Of a DNA stretch of 20,129 bases, positions 6,871 to 12,164 are shown piece by piece (position 1 is the first letter of the stretch; every line of letters begins with the position of its first letter). The stretch is from a virus. Under the pieces are notes generated by a model. It was not told the origin of the DNA. It saw only the letters and a list, made by a program, of their open reading frames with translations, and did no database searches. The translations under genes were made by a program, and so were the position numbers. The DNA lies in IMG/VR virus record IMGVR_UViG_3300043409_002441, positions 1 through 20,129 of that record. One strand, given 5' to 3'.

Positions 6871-7437
6871 ATGGCAAAAAAATCTAACGTACCTGAAAGC
6901 GTAGAAAAACAATTTAATAAGGCTCTCTTTAAAGAAGGAGAGCCTGTTTTATTTACTTGGCTAGGTGCAAAAAAATATGGTTATGTTAAAACTTATAAAA
7001 AAGTTAGTTGGGGTATTCAATACAGTATTCTATCGTTCGGTACAACGTATCCGTGTGGTATTCAAATCAAAACGTATCGAACAAGTTACCATGTTGGATG
7101 CATCCTGTTCGAAGAAACAACCGGTTATGGAGTTAATAAACTTAAAAACCGAATTGACTCCGGACCAGAACCCCTTAGAGATACAGAAATTTTTAGAGAC
7201 ACCGCAAGGCCAAAAAATGAAGGCGGAAGCAATGATAACAGCAACGGAGGGACTGCTAATAACGTTATCCGGAAAACTAAATCAAACACCACCAGACCTA
7301 ATAGGGTGGAGAATGATGTTCGGCCTAGCGATAATGGAGTGCAGCAACGCAATACAAAAAAACGAAAAAACGTTGAACTTGACACTGCAATCGAACGACA
7401 AAGAAATTTCTTAAATGGATTTGTAAAAAAAGATTAA
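6871..7437 (+). CDS. Unknown protein, 188 aa: ordered N-half, disordered C-half
   Basis: Residues 1-90 look like a real beta-rich domain (GEPVLFTWLGAKKYGYVKTYKK..., a KOW-like start). Residues ~93-170 abruptly become polar and low in hydrophobics (GGSNDNSNGGTANN, KSNTTRPNR), reading as disordered. The last ~18 residues (DTAIERQRNFLNGFVKKD) look helical again. The disordered part coincides exactly with a second open frame (7127-7414) that encodes a more natural-looking protein. The stretch is richer in G+C than the surrounding DNA. Probable dual coding or overprinting. Alternatives: the real product of this frame ends near residue 90 in relatives, or a frameshift in this genome has joined frames. 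Confidence 0.65.
   Translation: MAKKSNVPESVEKQFNKALFKEGEPVLFTWLGAKKYGYVKTYKKVSWGIQYSILSFGTTYPCGIQIKTYRTSYHVGCILFEETTGYGVNKLKNRIDSGPEPLRDTEIFRDTARPKNEGGSNDNSNGGTANNVIRKTKSNTTRPNRVENDVRPSDNGVQQRNTKKRKNVELDTAIERQRNFLNGFVKKD
7127..7414 (+). CDS. Overlapping-frame protein, 95 aa, probable nested gene
   Basis: Lies entirely inside the 6871-7437 gene in another + frame. From the ATG at 7127 the product begins MELINLKTELTPDQNPLEIQ and continues with amphipathic helices: KFLETPQGQKMKAEAM, EGLLITLSGKL, and a hydrophobic GWRMMFGLAIMECSNAI at about 66-82. This composition is far more protein-like than the polar tail of the host frame here. An upstream in-frame ATG exists at 6965, but that part looks like translated noise, so I prefer 7127. 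No clear ribosome binding site is seen, so translation may depend on coupling or reinitiation. The family is not recognised. Confidence 0.5.
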   Translation: MELINLKTELTPDQNPLEIQKFLETPQGQKMKAEAMITATEGLLITLSGKLNQTPPDLIGWRMMFGLAIMECSNAIQKNEKTLNLTLQSNDKEIS

Positions 7438-7498
7438 AATTTTCAAAAAAAGTTTTTACGTTGGTTGGATAGTACTGTATTATTTTATATAATAAGAA

Positions 7499-7506
7499 TA
7501 TAAATA
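7499..7506 (+). promoter_or_regulatory. Candidate late-promoter-like TATAAATA
   Basis: The 97-base gap 7438-7534 is AT-rich. It holds TATAAATA at 7499-7506, 28 bases before the secreted-protein ATG. Upstream, a TTGGTTGG (7462-7469) and TATTATTTTAT region could instead resemble a Bacteroidota host promoter (-33 TTTG, -7 TAnnTTTG), though neither box matches well. It is plausible that this accessory gene has its own promoter. Confidence 0.3.
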
Positions 7507-7534
7507 ATTAGTTAACCATTTAAAAATTAGAGAC

Positions 7535-7978
7535 ATGAAAAAGTTCATTTTAGCATTCGCAACATTGATTAGCACCGTAAGCTTTTCACAAGTAATCACC
7601 GTAACTTGGAATAGAACCAAAGCATTTAACTTTCACGGAGATAATGCAAGAATACCAGAATTTGCCGCAGCAGGTAATTTAGTTTTTGACGTTGCTGGTA
7701 ATGGCAAAAAAGAATTAGATTTAAACAAAATGGAATCTAGATTCTATGAAGATAATCAGTTACGTAGTATATTAAAAATTAAATCATATCAAAAAACTAG
7801 TAATACTAGAATTGAAATAATATTGGAAGATTATGATTTACGCACCGGTAAACCGTTTGATACCTATCAAATTTTAGATTTAAAAACAAATACAAGTTAT
7901 TATTCTTGGTATTATAATGGCGATGATGATATAACTTGGGTTGTTTTAGAAACTAATGGAGTTATAAAAATTAAATAA
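7535..7978 (+). CDS. Secreted protein with Sec signal peptide, 147 aa
   Basis: Residues 1-18 form a textbook signal peptide: MKK, a hydrophobic core FILAFATLISTV, then SFS with predicted cleavage before Gln19, a form typical of Bacteroidota secreted proteins. There is no lipobox Cys, so the product is likely periplasmic or exported rather than a lipoprotein. The mature ~129 residues are beta-rich (VITVTWNRTKAFNFHG, TRIEIILEDYDL, TSYYSWYYNG, TWVVLETNG) and resemble small host stress-type beta-sandwich proteins, but no family is recognised. It is monocistronic, with its own gap upstream and a strong terminator downstream. Likely an accessory (moron-type) gene acting on the host envelope, for example in superinfection exclusion (inference). 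Confidence 0.8.
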   Translation: MKKFILAFATLISTVSFSQVITVTWNRTKAFNFHGDNARIPEFAAAGNLVFDVAGNGKKELDLNKMESRFYEDNQLRSILKIKSYQKTSNTRIEIILEDYDLRTGKPFDTYQILDLKTNTSYYSWYYNGDDDITWVVLETNGVIKIK

Positions 7979-7996
7979 TATATTTTTTTACGTAAA

Positions 7997-8018
7997 AAAG
8001 CGGGGCACGCCCCGCTTT
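7997..8018. terminator. Bidirectional intrinsic terminator between convergent genes
   Basis: A 9-bp perfect stem (AAAGCGGGG at 7997-8005 with CCCCGCTTT at 8010-8018) closes a CACG loop. Read on the minus strand the stem is followed by a run of six T (from 7999 to 7994), a classic intrinsic terminator for the 8048-8782 gene. On the plus strand it ends in TTTATT, giving termination for the secreted-protein gene. It sits 18 bases after the + stop and 29 bases past the - stop. The GC-rich hairpin stands out strongly in this AT-rich genome. Confidence 0.92.
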
Positions 8019-8047
8019 ATTCATTATATATAATGATATACTTTTGT

Positions 8048-8782
8048 TTACGCTTGAAATATTTTACATTCAATTACTTTTGATGGGTCCGTTTTATTTA
8101 CTATAGGTATTCTTAATGCATCTAAGGCATTAATTAAAGTATCGATTGCACTAGAAAACATATTAGTATCTTTAACATTAGTTACCGCCATCATATCTGC
8201 TTTTGAGACATTATTAAAAACGGATTTAGGATTATAAAATTTAGCTAAATGTGCTATTATAGTATTTTTTAACTCATCTTTTGTTAACATGTTAGCTTGC
8301 TTAGCGCCGACCGGCGCAATCTGACCAGTTGAAAATAATCCAACAGAATAGGGTCTAGCATCTGTATTAAGTAGCGTTAACCACTCTTTTTTTGGCTGTA
8401 CCGTGCCTACTACTGAATAATTTCCGGAAATAGTGCCTGGCGCATTAGTTATTTTGTTTGTTTTAGCTATAACATATGCTCCACTCAGATTCCCCGTTCT
8501 AATTTCTGCAGGTTGAATTCCACCTTTGATGTTAGCGTCTTGGCCGGGATTGGCTGGTACATACCTTATTGATATAGTCGGACAAAATTTTGCAGTTCCA
8601 CCTCCGCCCTCACCACCAACTGCTAATGGATTTTTTGCAGTTAATGTATTTAATGCTTTTACTGCAGCATCAACCAATTGTATTTGTTCTAATAATAAAG
8701 CTTCTGACAATACCGCTCTATCTTTTTCTTTTAAATTTTTTACTCCGAATCGAAGTAAATTTTCTGCTAAAATGTTTTTCAT
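8048..8782 (-). CDS. Unknown phage protein, 244 aa, the only minus-strand gene
   Basis: The start ATG is at 8782-8780, ten bases after an AAAAGGA site on the minus strand. Residues 1-52 are strongly helical (KNILAENLLRFGVKNLKEKD, then SEALLLEQIQLVDAAVKAL), followed by a Gly-rich hinge (AVGGEGGGG, about 54-62). The rest, ~64-244, is mixed alpha/beta with GAYVIAKTN and ARPYSVGLFS strands and a helical C-terminal third. There is no signal peptide or membrane segment. The MKNILAENLLRFGVKNL start feels familiar from virion-associated proteins of Bacteroidota phages, but I cannot name a family. I-L-A-E at 4-7 would fit a prohead-protease-type cut (inference). Being opposite to the late genes, it is likely a separately regulated accessory gene. 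Confidence 0.8.
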   Translation of the reverse strand: MKNILAENLLRFGVKNLKEKDRAVLSEALLLEQIQLVDAAVKALNTLTAKNPLAVGGEGGGGTAKFCPTISIRYVPANPGQDANIKGGIQPAEIRTGNLSGAYVIAKTNKITNAPGTISGNYSVVGTVQPKKEWLTLLNTDARPYSVGLFSTGQIAPVGAKQANMLTKDELKNTIIAHLAKFYNPKSVFNNVSKADMMAVTNVKDTNMFSSAIDTLINALDALRIPIVNKTDPSKVIECKIFQA

Positions 8783-8816
8783 TGTTTTTGTATCCTTTTA
8801 GGGTTATTTTCTTTTA

Positions 8817-8825
8817 TATAAATAT
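8817..8825 (-). promoter_or_regulatory. Candidate promoter element ATATTTATA (minus strand)
   Basis: Reading leftward, ATATTTATA lies 34 bases before the ATG of the minus-strand gene, followed by AAAAG and then the AAAAGGA ribosome binding site. The same bases read rightward give TATAAATA, so the site is ambiguous in direction. It is the minus-strand counterpart of the motif seen before several plus-strand genes. Confidence 0.3.
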
Positions 8826-8851
8826 ATACATCTAAAAAAAAACTAATTTAT

Positions 8852-8860
8852 ATATTTATA
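8852..8860 (+). promoter_or_regulatory. Candidate promoter element ATATTTATA before the pseudoknot-like leader
   Basis: ATATTTATA on the plus strand, seven bases before the first base of the interleaved inverted repeats (8868). If it works as a -10-like element, transcription would begin almost exactly at the 5' edge of that structure and read into the HNH gene. On the minus strand the overlapping bases read TATAAATA. Confidence 0.3.
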
Positions 8861-8867
8861 TTCGTAG

Positions 8868-8943
8868 GGTGGAAGCTACTAGTAGAAAATATTAATAAAA
8901 CCGTATGCTTAGTAGAGTCTTCCACCTCGAAAAGCATACGGTT
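8868..8943 (+). promoter_or_regulatory. Interleaved inverted repeats: putative RNA pseudoknot or switch upstream of the HNH gene
   Basis: Two perfect inverted repeats interlock. GGTGGAAG (8868-8875) pairs with CTTCCACC (8919-8926). AACCGTATGCTT (8899-8910) pairs with AAGCATACGGTT (8932-8943). The first stem can extend with CTACT (8876-8880) to AGTAG (8911-8915) past a three-base bulge, which places it directly against the second stem (8910/8911) for coaxial stacking. The order 1-2-1'-2' is that of an H-type pseudoknot, or of two mutually exclusive hairpins. It ends 10 bases before the HNH ATG, which lacks a Shine-Dalgarno site, so a role in controlling translation or transcription of that gene is likely. 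No known riboswitch consensus was recognised. Confidence 0.6.
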
Positions 8944-8953
8944 ACTTACTATT

Positions 8954-9601
8954 ATGGATTATAAAAAAATACATGATTTGATTATTGAACGAGCACGAAC
9001 AAGAGTATTAACTGGTTACAAAGAACGACATCATATCGTTCCAAAATGTATGGGTGGGACAAATGATTCAACAAATTTGGTTGAATTAACAGCTCGAGAA
9101 CATTTCATAATTCACAAACTACTTTATGAAATACATCCAGAACATCATGGCTTATTTAAAGGATATTATGCCATGGCCATGTTAAATTCACCGGATAGAA
9201 ATATTTCGTTAACTGCTCGTGAATATGAATATTTGCGGATTGAATTTGCAAAACGAAATACCGGAGTACTAAATCATTATTATGGTAAAAAACATAGTGA
9301 AGAAGTACGTGCTAAAATGAAAAAAAATAGTACACGTAAAGGTACACCTCCATGGAATAAAGGTTTAACTAAAGATGATGTACGAGTTGCAAAATATGCA
9401 AATGTCGTTAGATGGAATACTGGATTAACTAAGGATGATATACGAATACAAGAACAAATTAAAAAATCAATTGAAACTCGTACAGGTAAGTCTCGAGGAA
9501 ATTATAATGTACAATATGTAACATGTCCTTATTGTAACGTAACAAACACAACAACAGTAATTAAACGAGCTCATTTAGAAAAATGTAAATATAAAATTTG
9601 A
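8954..9601 (+). CDS. HNH homing-endonuclease-like protein with NUMOD3-like repeats and a zinc finger, 215 aa
   Basis: The HNH nuclease core lies at residues ~24-57: ERHHIVPKCMGG (likely catalytic His26/27), then the Asn-Leu pair NLVELTAREH at 41-50 and H54. Downstream are short DNA-binding repeats of NUMOD3 type: YYGKKHSEEVRAKMK (109-123), then two copies of a WN-GLTKDD-R motif (WNKGLTKDDVR at 134-144, WNTGLTKDDIR at 154-164). The C-terminus carries a C2HC-like finger with C191, C194, H207 and C211. Free-standing genes of this kind are mobile endonucleases in T4-like phages, cutting a homologous genome that lacks the insertion. There is no flanking self-splicing intron core that I can see. 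The gene lies between a structured leader and UvdE, which is consistent with insertion into an intergenic region. Confidence 0.88.
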   Translation: MDYKKIHDLIIERARTRVLTGYKERHHIVPKCMGGTNDSTNLVELTAREHFIIHKLLYEIHPEHHGLFKGYYAMAMLNSPDRNISLTAREYEYLRIEFAKRNTGVLNHYYGKKHSEEVRAKMKKNSTRKGTPPWNKGLTKDDVRVAKYANVVRWNTGLTKDDIRIQEQIKKSIETRTGKSRGNYNVQYVTCPYCNVTNTTTVIKRAHLEKCKYKI

Positions 9602-9653
9602 AATGTGAATTAATTTTTATATATTATATAATATAATCAATTAATTTATTTTT

Positions 9654-10682
9654 ATGATACGTTATGGCTATGCATGCAATTGTATGCACCTATCTACATC
9701 TGGTATCCGTACCGGTCGTACAATGATTGAACGCAAATTTAAAATTGGCGGTATGCAATTAGCTTCTGACATTGCACTTGCAAACGCAAAAGATTTTTTA
9801 ACTATACTTAAATGGAACGAGCAGAATGGCATTCGTCTATTCCGTTTAGGCTCTGAATTGTTTCCGCGATGGAATCATTATGAGTTGCATGACCTTCCAG
9901 GTATTGCCGAAATTACTCAGTATCTTCGTGCAGCCGGTGATTATACCAAGCAACATGGTCATCGCATTACAACGCATCCTGGTATGTTTCATATCCTAGG
10001 TAGTCCGGATGCTGTAATTGTTGATAACTCTATTGTTAGTTTAGAACGCCACTCCCAGTTGTTTGATCTTATGGGTTTTACGCCTAGCTTTGAAAATAAG
10101 ATTAATATACATGTTGGTGCCACTTACAATGATAAGCCTGGTACTATTGCCCGATGGTTAGCCAACTATTATCGTTTATCAGAATCTTGTCGTGCGCGTT
10201 TAGTCATAGAAAATGATGATAAGGCTTCCATGTATTCCGTACGAGAATTATATGAGTATTTGCATGTTCCAACCGCTATTCCAATTACATTTGATTATTG
10301 GCATCATACTTTCAATACTGGTGACTTAACCGAGCGTGAAGCCTTCTTTTTAGCTCGCGAGACGTGGGATCGGCATAACATAACCCAATGTACCCACTAT
10401 TCAGAGTCACGTCGTAGAGAGTCTCAAATACTAATAGAACGTATGTTTGCCCATCATAATATTGCAATAGAAGATTTAGCTAAATGGCCTACCTTTCAAA
10501 AACAATACAAAGAGTTTACCAAGATCAAAGAACAAGCCCATGCAGATTATATTACGCAGTTACCTAATACATATGGTGTTGATACCTTAGATGTTATGGT
10601 AGAAGCAAAGGCTAAGGAGCAATCGTTATTAAAATTAGGTGTTACGTGTTGTCAAGAAAATACCGCATTAATTGTGGATTAA
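9654..10682 (+). CDS. uvdE: UV-damage endonuclease, UvdE/UVDE family, 342 aa
   Basis: TIM-barrel (xylose-isomerase-like) endonuclease that nicks 5' of UV photoproducts and other distortions, starting alternative excision repair. Family landmarks in order: MIRYGYACNCMHL at the N-terminus, RLGSELFPRW (64-73), THPG (107-110, metal His108), IHVGA with H153, VIENDD with E186, FDYWHHTF with D214/H217, THYSE with H248, HADYI (296-300, the family HSDYI) and DVMVEAKAKE (313-322, E317). All expected metal-site regions are present, so the enzyme should be active. About 40 residues lie between THYSE and HADYI, longer than I remember for the family. The gene is visibly richer in G+C than its neighbours, suggesting separate acquisition. 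Phage repair of UV damage in exposed waters is a plausible role. Confidence 0.93.
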   Translation: MIRYGYACNCMHLSTSGIRTGRTMIERKFKIGGMQLASDIALANAKDFLTILKWNEQNGIRLFRLGSELFPRWNHYELHDLPGIAEITQYLRAAGDYTKQHGHRITTHPGMFHILGSPDAVIVDNSIVSLERHSQLFDLMGFTPSFENKINIHVGATYNDKPGTIARWLANYYRLSESCRARLVIENDDKASMYSVRELYEYLHVPTAIPITFDYWHHTFNTGDLTEREAFFLARETWDRHNITQCTHYSESRRRESQILIERMFAHHNIAIEDLAKWPTFQKQYKEFTKIKEQAHADYITQLPNTYGVDTLDVMVEAKAKEQSLLKLGVTCCQENTALIVD

Positions 10683-10683
10683 C

Positions 10684-10692
10684 ATATTTATA
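10684..10692 (+). promoter_or_regulatory. Candidate promoter element ATATTTATA
   Basis: ATATTTATA immediately after the UvdE stop, 32 bases before the ATG at 10725. It is followed by TATAGTATTAATAATAAAATA and then AAAAGGG. It would start a transcript covering the two small genes and the HD hydrolase. Confidence 0.3.
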
Positions 10693-10724
10693 TATAGTAT
10701 TAATAATAAAATAAAAGGGTTACA

Positions 10725-10904
10725 ATGGCACATTACCGTTACAAAAACAAAGTTACTGATGATTTAGAAGCTACACGTGAAATTATACGTTTATTGGGTA
10801 GAATGATTACAGAAGGCAAAATTGACAAAGATTCAACGCTAGATAATTTAAGCAGGGCATTAAAAAAAGTAGAATCGGCAATATATTACGTAGACCGAGA
10901 ATAA
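10725..10904 (+). CDS. Unknown small protein, 59 aa
   Basis: The ATG lies five bases after AAAAGGG (10713-10719), one of the clearest ribosome binding sites in the window, which fixes the start. The product begins MAHYRYKNKVTDDLEATREI and is almost entirely helical and charged: one helix through LEATREIIRLLGRMITEG, a turn at KIDKDSTLD and a second helix NLSRALKKVESAIYYVDRE. A two-helix hairpin of this size is typical of small phage regulators or adaptor proteins, but no family is recognised. Its stop is followed one base later by the ATG of the next small gene. Confidence 0.65.
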   Translation: MAHYRYKNKVTDDLEATREIIRLLGRMITEGKIDKDSTLDNLSRALKKVESAIYYVDRE

Positions 10905-10905
10905 T

Positions 10906-11067
10906 ATGAAAGTTACAAAAAGTTATGTGCCGAAAGGCTTTAAAAAAATGCAATGTAAATATTGCACTGATATATGTAATCGTGTTGATGAAAATGCTAC
11001 AGCAATAACTTGCTCAACATGCACATCAAAGCTAGTAAATGGCAAAGTCTTGGAACTACGCAAATAA
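10906..11067 (+). CDS. Small zinc-ribbon protein, 53 aa
   Basis: Begins one base after the preceding stop, so the two are likely translated together. The sequence carries two Cys knuckles: C17-x2-C20 (plus C24) and C36-x2-C39, spaced as in a zinc ribbon, with a Lys-rich N-terminus (MKVTKSYVPKGFKK). Such small treble-clef or ribbon proteins in phages often bind nucleic acid or a polymerase, but the ligand cannot be read from sequence. The frame ends 24 bases before the HD hydrolase gene. Confidence 0.7.
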   Translation: MKVTKSYVPKGFKKMQCKYCTDICNRVDENATAITCSTCTSKLVNGKVLELRK

Positions 11068-11091
11068 TTACATATATTAAATAAAAAAGTT

Positions 11092-11862
11092 ATGATTGAA
11101 GCAGAAAAAATAAAATCCAATTGGGAAAGATACCGCGAATTGGTTAATGATTCATTTCCTACCCGTAAAGATGCATTAAACCAAATGTATGATGCATTAG
11201 AAGATCGTATGGTATTTATGCCAGCATCTTCCATGGAACATTTTCACAATGCATTTGCCGGTGGCTATGTTGATCATGTACTTCGAGTAATGGATTGTGC
11301 AGTAACATTGCATAATACTTGGACTGCAATGGGGGCTGATATGACCGGATATACCCAAGAAGAATTATTGTTTGCAGCAATGCATCATGATTTAGGTAAG
11401 GCAGGTTTTCCCGGGGAAGGCAATGAAGTATATCAAATTGAAACTTCGGATTGGCATCGTAAAAATCAAGGTAAACTTTACAAGACAAATTCCAATATTC
11501 CTTTCACAATGGTACCAGATCTTTCAATTTGGTTGTTACAGGAATACAATGTAAAAATGTCTTGGACAGAATACCAATCGATTAAGATACATGATGGTTT
11601 ATATGATGAAGCAAATAAACCGTATTTTATTGCGCGCTCAGCCCAAGCCAGATTAAAAACAAATTTACCTATTATTTTGCATCACGCAGATCATATGGCA
11701 TCTACCATTGAATTTGAGCGTTGGAGAAACGGAAAAACTTCTTCTCCAGCACCAGTTGCAGATAAAAGCAAAACACAAAAAAGTAACGGATTAAAAAACT
11801 TAGCAGAAAATAATCCAGCAGTTCAAGAATCATTAAATGAAATTTTTAAAGCATTCCAATAA
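11092..11862 (+). CDS. HD-domain phosphohydrolase, 256 aa
   Basis: HD superfamily metal-dependent phosphohydrolase. The ligand set is visible in order: H62 (GGYVDHVLRV), the H98-H99-D100 doublet in MHHDLGK (97-103), H167-D168 in IHDGLY, and H197/H198...D200-H201 in LHHADHMA. The first ~55 residues are helical and the last ~40 (PAPVADKSKTQKSNG...) are a flexible tail. Substrates in the superfamily include nucleoside mono/triphosphates, cyclic nucleotides and (p)ppGpp. Nothing here discriminates, so nucleotide-pool adjustment or removal of a host signalling nucleotide are both possible. A TAATG junction couples it to the following membrane protein. Confidence 0.85.
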   Translation: MIEAEKIKSNWERYRELVNDSFPTRKDALNQMYDALEDRMVFMPASSMEHFHNAFAGGYVDHVLRVMDCAVTLHNTWTAMGADMTGYTQEELLFAAMHHDLGKAGFPGEGNEVYQIETSDWHRKNQGKLYKTNSNIPFTMVPDLSIWLLQEYNVKMSWTEYQSIKIHDGLYDEANKPYFIARSAQARLKTNLPIILHHADHMASTIEFERWRNGKTSSPAPVADKSKTQKSNGLKNLAENNPAVQESLNEIFKAFQ

Positions 11863-12164
11863 TGACAATATTTTTATCGATAACAAGCATTGCGTTTGCA
11901 ATTGCTTTTGGATATTTTGCTCGGAGAGCATATGTATTAGCAGGTTTATTAGCAGATAGTGATGATCATCATGAATCCGTTGAAATGACAAATATGTACA
12001 TGTATTCTAAAATATGTGAATCCTATACTAAAATGCAAGAAATTGACCGCATTGGTGCATTTGAACAAGATGATGAAGCCGGAACAACGTTTTCATTGTT
12101 GAAAGAAGTAATTATTAATCTTAAAACGGAATTTGATGGCGAAGCGCGCAAAGAAGAAAAGTAA
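11862..12164 (+). CDS. Small single-pass membrane protein, 100 aa
   Basis: Residues ~3-20 (IFLSITSIAFAIAFGYFA) form one strongly hydrophobic segment followed by ARR, predicting an N-terminal transmembrane anchor with the rest in the cytoplasm by the positive-inside rule. The remaining 80 residues are charged and helical (SVEMTNMYMYSKICESYTKMQEI, LLKEVIINLKTEFDGE). It is coupled to the HD hydrolase by TAATG, and its last 29 bases overlap the sigma-like gene. Unrecognised family. Lysis-related or membrane-recruitment roles are only guesses. Confidence 0.7.
   Translation: MTIFLSITSIAFAIAFGYFARRAYVLAGLLADSDDHHESVEMTNMYMYSKICESYTKMQEIDRIGAFEQDDEAGTTFSLLKEVIINLKTEFDGEARKEEK

Noticed and set aside
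6965-7126. Upstream extension of the nested frame back to the ATG at 6965
   Set aside because: That part overlaps the well-formed N-terminal domain of the 6871 gene and itself reads as unstructured noise. The ATG at 7127 is where protein-like sequence begins.
7460-7495. Host-type Bacteroidota promoter (-33 TTTG / -7 TAnnTTTG) before the secreted-protein gene
   Set aside because: Neither box matches well. The AT-rich sequence gives many near matches, so it is only mentioned under the TATAAATA site.
8526-8835. Two overlapping plus-strand frames opposite the 8048-8782 gene
   Set aside because: They mirror the minus-strand gene, which has a ribosome binding site, a terminator and a more natural protein.
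8868-8926. tRNA or tRNA-like molecule (GGTGGAAG...CTTCCACC could be an acceptor stem)
   Set aside because: The span is only 59 bases, with no T-loop GTTCGA-type sequence and no anticodon arm. The second repeat interlocks rather than nests.
8868-9601. Group I intron or HEARO/IscB-type RNA-ORF pair
   Set aside because: No group I core elements are recognisable and no gene is split by the element. The HNH protein is a 215-residue NUMOD3 type without RuvC parts, so it is not IscB.
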